Assembly (NCBI GenBank): GCA_008828725.1
Contig: MEHQ01001318.1
Location: 28,427-92,426, forward strand
Source: Saccharina japonica
Lineage: Eukaryota > Sar > Phaeophyceae > Laminariales > Laminariaceae
Reading direction: 5' to 3'
DNA: 64,000 nucleotides
Positions within the stretch are counted from its first letter, which is position 1. Each line of letters starts with the position of its first letter. Under the pieces are notes generated by a model, which ran no database searches, had not been told where the DNA came from, and was given only the letters and a program-made list of their open reading frames with translations. Made by a program: the position numbers and the translations under genes. This document shows, piece by piece, positions 43,957-55,193 of the stretch.

Positions 43957-44021
43957 TGGACTCGTGTCCTACCAGAGACATTGCCGCTGGGCCTGTCGTC
44001 CCCTCGATGTTCTCTGAAACT
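43957..44021 (+). other. Conserved intronic block (E4b-like)
   Basis: CTCGTGT..T.CCAGAG.CATTGCCGCTGGG is closely matched upstream of E5 in copy B and more loosely in A and D, each followed by a GTAA/GTAG donor-like site. One frame reads SCPTRDIAAG, with CAARGIAAG in B and ARGIIA in D. Phases differ among copies, so its coding status is open. It could also be a conserved splicing element. Confidence 0.3.
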
Positions 44022-44075
44022 GTAATATTTTGTGCGGCTGCCTGGTACCTCTTGTCCTTTGTTCTCGCCGTTTAG

Positions 44076-44169
44076 ATACAAGGGGTACTCTTTCACAGGG
44101 TGCGGCGCGCACGTCGGGTACATGCCCAACGTACTAGAGGGGGCAGGGTACGAGACAACATGGTGCTAC
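44076..44169 (+). CDS. Copy C exon E5: YxGYSFTGCGAHxGY module
   Basis: 94 nt, acceptor CGTTTAG, donor GTGAGT, phases 2 and 0. Encodes YKGYSFTGCGAHVGYMPN, a variable part and GAGYETTWCY. Reading it in either other frame destroys the similarity to the three paralogues. Confidence 0.72.
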
Positions 44170-44783
44170 GTGAGTGACTGCGCTTGTCTGGGATATTTTT
44201 TCAGTTTGCGCGGAAGATCGTCGAAAACAATTTCGAAACGGTAATTATGAAGTGTACCATCTCGTGCGAGCTGGCTCGATTGCACTGTCAGCGCTTTTAC
44301 ACGCATGTTTCGTCATGAAAACCGTTTATTTTCGTTAGTGTTCACGCTGTGTTGAAGGAATGCCACCCTAGGGTTCTTCGTCGGGTCGAAGCGCGATGGT
44401 CAGATCGTGTTGCCTAGAATACGGAGATCGTTTTGGTTGGCGCCACTCTTGGTGCATGGATGAAGAGCAAGGGCCGGCTTCGGCCCTTCTGGCATTTTCA
44501 CCGACCGAAGCTCGGGATCAATGTATACCAACCAACGTGCCAATAGAAGCTGCCCCGCCTTCACGGGTGGTGTCAATATAAAAGCTATTATGGTATAAAA
44601 CTGACCCACGCGTTGAAGCCAACCTCCAGTTTCATGCACGCCACTACTTCCTCGCCGTGCGTACCTATTCGAGCACCGCTCGGCATGCTATTCAAAACGT
44701 TTTCGACCCTTTTCTCTTTTGGGCTCACTAGCGGGCGTTGTTTCGTTTTCTTCTGTCCACGACATCCACTTGTCCCGCATCAG

Positions 44784-45782
44784 GTCACGTCGCCGGACGA
44801 CTGTCCTGGCGAAGAACCGTATATCCCCGAAGGATTCAAGGACGATATTACTCAAAAGGCCGGTGCTGCCCGGAAAGAATGCTACGATGGGTACCGCTGT
44901 GAAGCATGGTGGGGAAGCCTCGATGGACAGCCCCGGGGAGACCCTATCTTACTCAACGCCCCGATGGACTGGCCCGACTGCTGTGAATTGTGCAGCAATA
45001 TAGACGCAGACGGTGTGGGTACTGAGACCTGCGCAGGGTGGAGCTTTCATCCTAATGCAGGGTCGTGCCAGTTATTGGCCACCGTGTCGCCCGATGGCAG
45101 CGTCTCGACCTCTTGGGGAGTCAGCGGGACCATCCACGGGTATCCTGGCTACTTCGAACCGCCCGCCAATGGTTGCTGGTTTAGAGCTGGTAGTGGTCTC
45201 TGTGAAAATATGTTATTTTACCTTCTTGTTGCGTCGGCGGGCTGTGCTTTTGTTGGCTTACTCTATGTTTGGTGGGCTGTGATTCATACCCCGTCAAAGA
45301 AGTCACGACTCCTCGGCGAACTTCTTCGTGATCGGCAATTGTCTCGGCTCAAGAAGGCGACGTGCGTGGAAGTGTCAATAACCCAATTGAGAGCCAGTAA
45401 AGGGAAGGGAGAATCCAGCTGGGTCAACACATTCGAGGGCACCTTCGTGACACAAGATAATGCTCTGTTTGTGGTCCCGCAGATGACGGAGGGCGAGGTG
45501 GTGCCTCCACTCAGCCGTACCATAGAACAGGATGTGCTGTGCGTGCTTTTCGCAGAAGGGCTAGATCTCCTGGCCGACGGTGGCGTGGCTGCACGGTGCC
45601 GGACCACGCAGGGCCTGAAGAAGGAGTTTAACCACCTTCTTGTCAAGGCGCGACGGACTGTAAAGAAACCACTCACGTCAACCACTCGCCGCCCCCAACA
45701 AAACGAACACTCTCCTAGCTTCGACTGTCTCCTGCTCGTGGGCGGGGAAAACAGTGACCGGCAGAAGCACGCGGAAAGGAAG
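44784..45782 (+). CDS. Copy C exon E6: PAN-like ectodomain, helix and cytoplasmic region
   Basis: 333 open codons, CATCAG|GTCACG to GAAAGGAAG|GTGAGC. From the exon start, cysteines fall at about residues 7, 33, 39, 66, 67, 70, 83, 95, 131 and 140. The WPDCCELC (64-70), CAGWSF (83-88) and SCQLL (94-98) spacing is PAN/apple-like. A helix spans about 143-167. After a basic SKKSRLL the cytoplasmic part keeps KKATCVEVS, GTFVTQD, EQDVLCVLFAE, ARCRTTQGLK and SPSFDCLLLV. No catalytic motif is visible. If the intron is retained the frame runs on to 46025. Confidence 0.82.
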
Positions 45783-46178
45783 GTGAGCCGATACAGTGGT
45801 TTGGTAGAGTTGGCGAAATCATGGTGGGTGCTGAAGGTTGGTGGCAGGGAAGAAGCTTGGGGTCCTGTTTTTTGGCGTCATCGGCGCGTGCTCCAAGCCA
45901 GCCTTGACAATATGCAGGATGTTTCATACGTTTGGTTGTCTGGAGACGGCGACACTGCTGTGCGGCAAACCTCTGTACCGTGTATCCTCGGTGCGCGCAT
46001 ACTGCCGAAACCGTTACTTTGTTGATCTGCATCCTAGGAATAGTGGTGGTTAGTTACTGTCCGTAGCCGCGTGTCTGTGCTCTCAGAACCTATATTTCAA
46101 TGCGCTACTACTGTACTCGCCCTCGCGTCACTTTCCGCTACCGTTCGCCACACACGCACGACCTCCTCAACTCTTCAG

Positions 46179-46538
46179 GCGCTACTGGTGGGCGCCTTAG
46201 GCGAGCGGTGTATAACGTGCGTTGATGGTGGAGCGTTGGGATTCTCGAAGTTTGGAGTCTCGCCATTCGAGCGTGAGGGAATCCTCTGGCCGGCCGTGAT
46301 ACTCAGCGGCGCCATCGCGAGTTTCATCGCATTCTCCGTGACGCTACTCAGCAGCGAGGCCGCACAAGCTATGGCGGTCTGGATGTTCAATGGGACAGAT
46401 TGTCGCAGTGTGGCCGCGATCTGCCTCGTGCTTTGTGTGTCTATCCCGTTTGTCTTATTGGCATGGAGAAATCACGCCATGACGACCATCCTGCGCTTGA
46501 TCGAGCAATGCCCCCCTGCCATCGATAGGCAGCCCTGA
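46179..46538 (+). CDS. Copy C exon E7: C-terminal two-helix segment
   Basis: Follows the acceptor CTCTTCAG. It starts ALLVGALGERCITCVDGG, then helices at about residues 35-57 and 78-96 with EAAQAMAVWMFNGTDCRS between, and ends RLIEQCPPAIDRQP. With the E6 helix this gives three membrane segments, placing the C-terminus in the cytoplasm if the PAN part is outside. Confidence 0.78.
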   Translation, partial: ALLVGALGERCITCVDGGALGFSKFGVSPFEREGILWPAVILSGAIASFIAFSVTLLSSEAAQAMAVWMFNGTDCRSVAAICLVLCVSIPFVLLAWRNHAMTTILRLIEQCPPAIDRQP

Positions 46539-46559
46539 CACGGTTGGCATTGCAGTGAG

Positions 46560-48190
46560 TCGTACACCTGTCGCAGAGGCGGCAGCTGCCTGAAGCACGT
46601 GCAGGTAGGCAGCTACCATGCGTGAGCTGAATCTTGGTTTGGTTAATAAATCAGCCTTTTAATATGTAGAGCCGTGGTGAACAGGGGCGAAGGGAGTTGC
46701 GTGAATAAACAAGGGATATACATGGTGTCAGTCAGCACACAGCTCCTATTTGGCTAACCACATCATCACGTAATTATCTGATAGGAGAAAGATAGTCACG
46801 CAATTCCACCAAACGGCTCGTTTGCGCTTGGCGAATTTCCATGGGCATAGTGGACGTCGTATTGATGACTCCGGATTTTCCCACAGGGTTCGTGCACATC
46901 TACAGTAAGAGGACGTGTTGTAAACGTACCGCGCGGTTTGGCCGCGTGACAGTTGTTGTGTTGTGTGTATGCGATGTACGAGGTCGTCGAGTAACAGTCT
47001 GGGACTACATTATTGTTGTACGATATCTACAACAGAGCTTCTGCGTTCCCTCATCAGTAGGAACGTAGGTCTGACAATACGACCTGAAGCATGGCTCAGG
47101 GACACGGTGCAAACGTTCCTGTGATCAGACACATTTTGCCTACTACGAAGAGTTGGATATCGTTCGGTAGAACTAAACAAACAAAACCACTATGACATTT
47201 TACGCTCCGAATTAAAAACAAAACATGGCCCAGCAATGCCTTTAAAACACACACGTTGCCAAAACTGGCTTGTCCAACTCTGAACGACCTGTAACCACGC
47301 CTGCACGATAAGGGTTCGGTTTGTGTCTGTGCATAGAACCCGTCGGGGCTGGCATTGGCGTCGTGTGCGTTGAACACGGTGGACGAAAGTGGCAGAAAAC
47401 AAGTTATACCACACGATCACACACTCTCACAGAAGCCCTAACAAAATATACCCTGCGCGCCCGTATAACCCGTTATGAAGAGGTTTTTGTTCCGTATAAA
47501 ACCAAGAGATAAAGGGCTTGTGCTTGGCGCTCGGGCGCTCCATTATTTATATTTAAGAACAAACACGATAGTACGTCCCGAAAAGGAACACCTTTGATTA
47601 ATCGCCGCTGTAAATGCGTCGGTAGTTACACGCGTGCCTTGCGCCATGCTTGCGGAGGGGGGCGGTACAACTGTATCCCACCACCACCAACCACATACGA
47701 GATGTATCTTAGTTATCACAGACCCCACACGTATATGAGTCGAACCTTGTACATTATTGTCATATACTCGTGTCACGTACAATCAGGCCACGTATGCGGG
47801 CCGTGCCAATCTATACTGGTATATCGGATTACCTCGAAGGGCAGGTCCACCCCGCTCAGGGATCATGGAACAACTTGAACCCACAATCTCCGTACATAGA
47901 GCAGTATCAAACACTCTAGTATCACAAACAAACAAAACCGTGGCAACAATATGAGGGGAAGATCGGCAATGAAGCGTATAGCATATCCTATAACACGGAA
48001 TATGGGCTTGCACTCAGTTTCCGGCTTCTGTTCGGAGTCCCGTCCTTCGTCAGCTGCGCGCTCTGTTCCGTCGGGAGGTACGGGTCTCTTGTGGTTAAAA
48101 AAGTAGGCAATGACAAGCAACGCCAACTTCATACATTTTAGCCCCTTCGCGCTCTTCTATATGCCAACCCGCGCCTACGCGACGAAGCTA
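46560..48190. other. Convergent intergenic region between C and D
   Basis: About 1.6 kb without a supported feature; it must hold the 3' ends of both transcripts. AATAAA-like words occur (for example near 46645 and 46703), but none is decisive. Confidence 0.45.
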
Positions 48191-48196
48191 CCATAC

Positions 48197-48589
48197 CTAC
48201 GATTGCAAAATGTCCCGCGTCTGCCTACGGTACATGCTTCGCGCAGGAGGTGCTTCGGGCGACTCGCGAGCGGCAGGGGGGCATTCCTGAATCAAGCGTG
48301 AAATTGTCGTCTTGTTGTATACTACACAAGCCAACAGGCCAAACGGGACAAAAGCACAAATCACAAGACCAATCACAGCCCCCGTGCGATAGTCGGTGCC
48401 GTGGAATGTCCAGACGGCCATGACTTGTGCAGCCTCGCTGGTAAGTAGCGCCACGCAGAAGGTGACGAGCAGAGCGGTGGCAATGACGAGGGTGTAAAGC
48501 CCATAGCGGCTTTTGTGTATTGAGAATCCCAACATATCACCGTCGTAGCAAGTGAGACAATCCTCACCGAGGACGCCCGCTAGTAGCAC
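48197..48589 (-). CDS. Copy D exon E7: C-terminal two-helix segment
   Basis: Acceptor ATCGCGACAG, first residues VLLAGVLGEDCLTCYDGDML. Two helices (around LVIATALLVTFCVALL and GLVICAFVPFGLLACVV), EAAQVMAVWTFHGTDYR between them, and RLIQECPPAA near the end. It runs about 20 residues past the usual end with a basic/serine tail (SMYRRQTRDILQS). Confidence 0.78.
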   Translation of the reverse strand: MLLAGVLGEDCLTCYDGDMLGFSIHKSRYGLYTLVIATALLVTFCVALLTSEAAQVMAVWTFHGTDYRTGAVIGLVICAFVPFGLLACVVYNKTTISRLIQECPPAARESPEAPPARSMYRRQTRDILQS

Positions 48590-49198
48590 CTGTCGCGATG
48601 GCATGCACGTGCGTGTACGTGGTTCGAAGTTGAGTGTGATGCGAACTCCAAATTATTTTCTCCGAAGAGCACAACCACGCGTTCCCCGAAAAGGGAAAAG
48701 CATGGCTGCTTTTACGGCGATGACCAACGTCATCTCCAGGACGCATGGCATGGTATAGGGGTAACGTCTGCACATTTTGAGGTTCCTTGCTTAGTGGCCT
48801 CTATACCCCACGACCAAACCGACTTTAAGGAAAATCGTAAGCTAACTCGCATACTCAATCACGTGGGCTAGGCATCTATCGAATATATCACAGCAACATA
48901 GACGGCGGGTCCTAAACGATTGTGGGTAGCTTCTGAGTTGAAAATCCCTAAGAGCAAGACATGTGTGTGCTCAAACGTGCACCGCGATCATGGCACGACT
49001 CACAGGGGGCGGGGGGGCGGGGGGGTGGGGGATTCAGGACAGTGGACCTGTATCTGGATTTGCCAACGTCCCATATAGTTTAAACCCGTGATAGCCCAAG
49101 TACTTAACTCGTTCGCGTTCGGAAATATGGTGTCATCGACCGTCGGCCTTCTACACCTACCATTTTTTCACGTACTCTGTACTTCCCATCCTGCGTAC

Positions 49199-50224
49199 CT
49201 TCCTTGCTGGCGGATGTTGCCGATTGCTGTAGCTCCCTCCCACGAGTAGAAGGCAGTCAAAGTCGGGAGAACCATTCGCTTGTACACGACGACGGGTGAC
49301 TGCCGGAGCAGACAGCGCTGTTGTCCATTGCGCGCCTTCTAGTAGTGACAAAAACTCCGACCGTAGGCCCTGTGGTGTCTGGCACCGTACCGCGACGTCG
49401 CAATTGGCCAGAGGCTTCAAGTGGTTATTATAAAGCACGCTCAACATTTTCTGTTCGATCGAACGACTGTGCGAGGGCTTCGTTACCTTCTCTCCAATCT
49501 CGGAAACCACGAACAGAGCACCTTCTCGAGTCATGAAGGTGCCCTCATACACGTTTATATGTGTGGGACTCCCTTTCCCAGCTGCCACCTTCAACCTCGT
49601 GGCCGACACTTCCACGCACGACGCTTTATGAAGCCGAGACTGCTCATCACGGAGAAGTTCTCTTAGAAGGCTCGAGCTCTTCGAAGGGATAACAATTCCA
49701 AGTCTGCAAAAGCAGAACAAGCCGAAGAAAGCCAAAACCACCCCAGCAATAAGAAGGTACAGGTCCATGTTATCGCAAAGATCGTATCCCGTCCTACTCC
49801 AGCAACCGGTGACGGGCGCCTCGAAGTAACCAGGGTAGCCGTTGACGGTACCGTTGACTTCCCATGCAGTCGAGACTCCCCATGCAGTCGAGGCGTTGCG
49901 TCCCAGCGACACGTCCGACATCAGTTGGCATGATCCGGTAGCGGGATGAAAGCTCCATCCAGCGCAGGCTACAGTTGTTGCACCGTTTATATTGGTGTCA
50001 CTACACAATGCACAGCAGTCGGGCCAGTCCAGAGGGGCGTTGAGCACGACGGGATCACCCTGGGGCTGTCCGCTCAGACTCCCCCACCATGCTTCGCAGC
50101 GGTACCCATCGTAACATTCTTTCCAGGCGGCGCCGGCATCTTTCCACTCAGGGAGAGTATTGTCGTCTTTGAACCCTTCGGGTATGTAGGGGTCCTCGCC
50201 AGGGCAGTCGTTCGGCGACGTGAC
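49199..50224 (-). CDS. Copy D exon E6: PAN-like ectodomain, helix and cytoplasmic region
   Basis: 342 open codons from VTSPNDCPGEDPY to ARK before GTACGC. It keeps KECYDGYRCEAWWGS, DWPDCCALCS, CAGWSFHPATGSCQL, GYPGYFEAPVTGC, a helix (LIAGVVLAFFGLFCFC), HKASCVEVS, GTFMTREG, RCQTPQGLR and SPDFDCLLLV-type text. A 24 bp duplication gives STAWGVSTAWEV where other copies have one SWGV. The start follows the acceptor ATATCAG. Confidence 0.8.
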
Positions 50225-50404
50225 CTGATATGGGAACCGTCGAAGTCGAGAACGAAATACATTAAAACAACTGCATCTGGCGAATCCCGCAGAAACAAAT
50301 GAATCTACTGTAGTTCGACTCGTAGCTGTATTTCGTATGATAGCGTGGCGAGTGATATACGGAACGGTAATTAGTAGGTATTCAGATAAACCACGGACCG
50401 CGGG

Positions 50405-50940
50405 GCGTTTCCCCGAGGTGGTGTGGTAGCAGAAGCTTAGCGCTGGGGCTCACGGAAATCAGGCTGGTACTGTTACATTCTGTTAGGTAGTTATAATAAG
50501 AAGGTCTATATTAAACCACGGCGGACAAAAGGAATGACTGAGAACAATAAACTTGTTGGAATGGAGGTGGTGCTATCAGGAACAGTGAGGAGCAAATACG
50601 AGTGAAAGCGTGGGGGCTGTCTGCTATGCCACAACGTCCAGAACTACTAGACATTCTCTACCACAACGTCTAGATACTAGGACAATCCACAGTAGAACAA
50701 CACTCTGGTGCTCTGACCTCAAAGACAGCTAATCCCGCCGTATTATCCCAGCACGTTTCAGTTCTACTACGAAACCGTCATCGCTTGCTTTCTGACGGCA
50801 CTGCATGTTACCCTAGGTTGTTGTCTACAGGCTATCCTGAACACAGCAGCTCTGCTGCTCACTGCCGCTACTCCGGCTAGAAGCGACTACTTGTACTGCA
50901 CGTTGAATACGCACAGGCTACTCGGCCGACACTTAACACT
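50405..50940. mobile_element. Dispersed repeat R4, copy 1 (possible LTR-retrotransposon relic)
   Basis: Aligns with 56645-57150 over about 0.5 kb. Shared words: GTGTGGTA.CAGA.GCTTAGC, GG.ATGACTGAGAACAATA-type text, TACGAAACCGTCAT and GCTGCCGCTACTCCGGCTAG. One end, TGGTAGCAGAAGC, resembles the primer-binding region of copia elements; the other end reads TGTTAAGTG on the minus strand, like an LTR start. The two clues point to opposite orientations, so the exact identity is unresolved. Confidence 0.5.
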
Positions 50941-51604
50941 CCCCCTCAACGGAAGTGTTGTTGTTGTTGTCTTCACATTAAAAACCGTGCCGGTCTCTCT
51001 ATCCAGTACCTCCATCTGTCCGTACTAATCCAACACTTGACACGGTCGATTCCCGTGGTCACAGGCTAACTTACCCAAAAAAAGGTATACTGAAATAAAA
51101 GTGGAACCCGAAGGGTCCGCAAAGCGATCAAAGCCAGTCCAAAACGGATAATCTGGAGCCCTCCGCTCCCCTCTACACGCTATGTGAAGGTAAAAATAAT
51201 ACTGGAAAGGTCAACATCACCAATCGGGGGTATACGCCCCCTGATTCTATCTTGGTGCCCTGCGGGGTGTTCCGTGCCGGGTTCACGCCGGTCAGGCAAA
51301 CAAACCGAGTCTTCCACCCCGATTATAAACGCAGACATGGTACGGGGGAAGGGAACTATGGTCCCGTGCGACTGATGTACCCCCGGCCTGCGAGCAGTGT
51401 AACTGCAAAATGTCAAAAACAACGAAGGGAAGAAACAAAGGCAAAGACAAAGAGACAAGTCAAAAGTACAAGCAAACACTCAAACAAACAAGACCACAGA
51501 GACAGCACAGACACGTCATCCCGAAGGGGTGGTGCAATGGTGCGGCGGTGGGGGTAGGGGGAAAAACAAAACAAAAAAACAAACAAACAAACAGTCCAGG
51601 AGAG

Positions 51605-53590
51605 TCAATCCGGCACATATCGCGCCACTCGGTCCGCCATTTCTCGCTTGTTTTCTTCCCTCGCCGATTCGCCCTTCTTCCGCACCCCTCCCGTCCCGTT
51701 GGTTCTTGTCGTCTCTTTATTATTGCTGCGCTCTTTGTCTCGCTTGGTCGCTCGTTTTCGGCTAGCCTCCTCTTCGTCCTTGTGACAGGAGGTCATAAAC
51801 CTCTCAGCTCCCTGTAGCACTCCCTTGTACCACTGCCTTCCTTCCTTCACCTTCGCTGCTTCCGCCCAAACTGAATTCGGGACTCCGAAGACACGTCTCT
51901 GGTCGTCCGTAGAGCCGTGCGTAGCTCCGAACGCTTTGAAGTCGTCCTTCAGGCACGTCTGCCAGTTCCGCTCCGGGCACCCCGCGCCCGGGTCCTTCCC
52001 CCCCACCAGCTCCCCGAACATCAGTCGTTTCGGGAGTCGCCCGTCTGGCTGCCTTGCCACGGCCCCCGCGAACAGTAGGCGCCGTTGCCGGACAGTGGCT
52101 TCCACGCTCTGGCACCCGACCCTCTTCAGGGCCTGGGCGTAGGACAGCTGCCGGTAGGTGCCTTGCTTGCGCTGGTACCCAATAACTCGCAGCAGCAGCC
52201 GGTGGTGTATCGTCCGCAGCAGTCGGTAGTGGTCGCGACGTGGGGCCCATGTCATGCAACCGTACAGCAGTGCCTCCATCGCCTCCGCTTGAAGCAGGCG
52301 GGCCTTGAGTCGAAACGGTGCTCCCGGCCTATCGAAGAGCTCCGGGCCATACCTCCTGACGCACGCCGACGCTGCTCTGCTCCTGAAGTTGATCTCCCGG
52401 GTGAGGTCGCCATGTTCGTTGACGAGGCCGCCCAGGTACCGGAACTCGTGGGTTTGGGTGTATTTCTGCCCCGCTGCTTCGATTATCAGCGGCGGCGGGG
52501 GCGGTGTTGGCTGCTTCTCCTTTACGCGCATCAGGAGAGTCTCCGTCTTCTTCTCCGACACCGTCAGCCCGAACTCCCCAAACACCTGCACGATAATGGT
52601 CATCATCCTCGCCAGTCCGTCGGCGGACCTCGATACAACGCCGGCGTCATCGGCATACAGCATCCCCCACACCGCCCTCCGTACGCGGTCGAGTGGTGTC
52701 TCCGTCCCCGCTCCCGTCTCCTCCTTCAGGAACACTAGGTTCTGCATGATACCATCGTCCTCGCTGAATCGTACGATAACGACCTCTAGGGCCGCGGCGA
52801 AGAAAACGTTGAACAGCAGTGGGGACAGCACACACCCTTGTCGCAAGCCTTGCGTGACCAAGAACCAGTCCGACAGTTCTCCATCGTCCATGCGCACCCG
52901 GGCCCGCATTCCGTCGTGGAATTGGCGGATGACGGCGACCATCTCCGCAGGAACCCCGGCCCTGGCCAGCACCTTCCATAGCAGCTCTCGGTCCACCGAG
53001 TCATAGGCCTTCTGTAGGTCGACGAAGCACATGTAGAGCGGTATTCTCCTTCTCCGCCCTAGTTCCTGGAGTCGGCGCACGACGAACAGCATGCATACTG
53101 TGGATCGACCAGGTCGGAAGCCGCACTGTTCCTCCGGAAGGATGTTGTTGGCTTCGCAGAAGGCGCTTAGGCGGTTGGTGATGAGTTTGGCGGGGACTAT
53201 GCCTACGTGCGATAGTAGCGAGATCCCCCTGAAGTTGTTGCAGTTGGACCGGTCGCCCTTCTTGTACAGCACTTTGATGGTTGCATCCTTCCACTCTTGC
53301 GGGATCTCTCCTCCGTTCCACACGTCGACAAGGATGGCATGAAGGCGCTCCAGGACGACGGGTTCGTCGTCATCGATCTTGAGCAACTCGGCAGGGAGGG
53401 AGTCATGGCCGGGTGCCTTCCAGTTCTGCAGGCCTTTCGTTGCCCGTTCCACCTCCTCGAGGTCTGGCGCCGCTCCCAACCGTCGGGTGGCTCGCGTCGC
53501 TGGTCGTTGCGTCACTTTTTCGGCGATGTCTGGGTTCAGGGTGGGGGACTTGGTGTTGAGACACTTAAAATACTGGCCATGGCTGACGAC
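51605..53590 (-). mobile_element. 5'-truncated LINE (non-LTR retrotransposon) with long open RT frame
   Basis: The minus-strand frame (stop at 51605) carries a full reverse-transcriptase core. From its first codon at 53629: NNFRGISLL at about 131, [10 protein letters not shown] 168-177, FVDLQKAYD 202-210, GLRQG 261-265 and the catalytic YADD 325-328. The thumb and a long C-terminal region with FRYLGG and EALLYG follow. No endonuclease domain precedes it, and similarity to LINE proteins starts near residue 25 ([16 protein letters not shown]), so the copy is truncated in the way typical of target-primed insertion. The long unbroken frame suggests a young copy. Two dead relatives lie at 12.7-13.4 and 36.6-37.9 kb. 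It sits in the large intron of copy D, same strand. Confidence 0.85.
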
Positions 53591-53649
53591 AACCAGTACT
53601 TGATCGAATCTATAAACAATCTTGAACAAAGTACCGGTTATGACTAACG

Positions 53650-54560
53650 CTCACCAGCACTTAATGGAATCAACAGAAGTGGGATTAATTTGCCGATCGA
53701 GGCTAACAATCACCAACTCTTGATCAAATTCATATACAATGAACTCTGTCTACAGTAGGAACTCGTGCATGATACACACGCCCAAAACGCAAATAGCTAC
53801 TGTCATCGCACGCATTGTTGTGTTTCCTCCACAACCCCAGCTCTAGTTACTTCGAGCACGTATTATGTCGGTGTATTACGTGTGAAACCCGTTGCTCACC
53901 GCAACAAAGGTCCCTTCCTCCGTTGCCGCGCCGCAACAGCATAAATCGTCTCCACTTCACTTACGACGGGTGATCAATCCCTTTACACCAAATGTACCAG
54001 CTACAACGCGGAATAAGGCAGCGTAAAACGATGATGTTGTGGCAGGTTTAAGCCAAGGGCGAGCATTCGAACCGCAATATATTACACGCAGACGTTGAAC
54101 CCGCGCGGGCCCTCTTTACGTATTCCAGACATACATATCCAGTACGAGATTACTACGTGCGCTTAGTACTACGACGCCGTAATTGGCCGTAAGTTTTACT
54201 TCTGAAAGGATTTGGGGTGGGAGAGGAGAGAAGACCGACGCCGATGGCAGTCGAACAACAGGGCTAACTGTCATACGTCGTTTCTGAAACACATTACTTA
54301 CTGGCCAAAGGGTGGATGGGTGGATGGATAGTTGAAGACAGGTTTGTGTTACAGAGCGGGAAGATGTATGACTGAAAACAAAACTCGCAACTGTATCTCA
54401 AAACCAAAAATCGTTTCAATGATCCGTAGTATTGCCAAGGGATAGAACGACCAGCAGACCTCCTCGTTTCTGCACGGCTCATATATCGAAGACGTGTGGC
54501 ACTGCAATGACACAAATATTGACGTCAAGCTGGCGCAATCCCAGGCGATGGAGACGTCCT
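53650..54560. other. No supported feature
   Basis: Intron-like DNA between the LINE and the copia-like relic. Repeated words ACCAGTACTTGATCGAATC / ACCAACTCTTGATCAAATTC (53591-53730) suggest a small local duplication. Confidence 0.4.
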
Positions 54561-54569
54561 CATCAGGAT

Positions 54570-55193
54570 CTAGATGACAATGTCGCAGCGATCCCAGAAG
54601 CTTTTCAATGGCTCCAATGAACTATGATGTTCAGTGAGCCAAGAAGCGATGTCCGGGCGTAGCCCTAAACGACAGGGACATTGTTCAGCGACGTTGAGCG
54701 CGATGGTCCGGCACAGCCCTAAACGATTGACGATGATGCGTTCATCCCAGACGACGTTCTTCTCCGATGATTTCAAAGTATACGATCCTGTGGACCGATC
54801 CCGAAAGACACTCCGGCGACCCCACGATGATACTGTTGCGACGAACCACCAGTGCTGTAGCGATTCCGACAATTGTCTTTTCGGCATTTCCACAGGATTA
54901 TGTTGGCAGTGATCCCGGAAACCTCTCCCCGGCGATCCCACGTTTAGGCGTTCCCTGGTGATGATGATACCCCGCCGGCTCCTATTAATGGTTGTACTGT
55001 GGTCCGATCCCGGATGAAGTATTTCTGCGACGTCTCTCCGGCGACCTCTCGATAAATAGTTTTGCGGCGATTCCGACGACGACGTCCGGACAATCCCACG
55101 ATGACTGACCCCGGTAGATGCGAAGCTCCAGCAGCACATGATGACGGCGTCGATCCCAGAGGATGCCGATTTTGCTATAGAGATCCCCGCCAA
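54570..55193 (-). pseudogene. Open frame of unknown origin in transposon-rich DNA
   Basis: A 207-codon minus-strand frame next to the gag-like relic. Its DNA is built from degenerate repeats of GATCCC, CGGCGA and CGACGATG words, and the protein matches nothing I know. It may be a decayed part of the neighbouring retrotransposon. Not supported as a host gene. Confidence 0.2.

Larger units (their letters stand above)
42873..46538 (+). other. Gene copy C: PAN-like cysteine-rich membrane protein (gene span)
   Basis: The most compact and best preserved paralogue. Exons: E2 (42873-43043), possible E3 (43419-43499), E5 (44076-44169), E6 (44784-45782) and E7 (46179-46538). All joins are in frame with or without E3. 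Introns are 0.4-1.0 kb and free of recognisable transposons. The supported exons without E3 give about 540 residues. It converges with copy D. The first coding exon was not found; a frame upstream of E2 (MCFPIPSLCLHGR) could be read through without splicing and would be a poor signal peptide. Confidence 0.65.

Noticed and set aside
45783-46025. C-terminal extension of the E6 frame of copy C
   Set aside because: Not conserved in A, B or D beyond ERK, where all four show a GT donor; read as intron.
47860-47945. tRNA-like stretch on the minus strand (GTGGGTTCAAGTT)
   Set aside because: A B-box-like word is present, but no paired acceptor stem or convincing D arm could be drawn.
52085-53006. Plus-strand frames of 217 and 233 codons
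   Set aside because: They are antisense shadows of the LINE reverse transcriptase.
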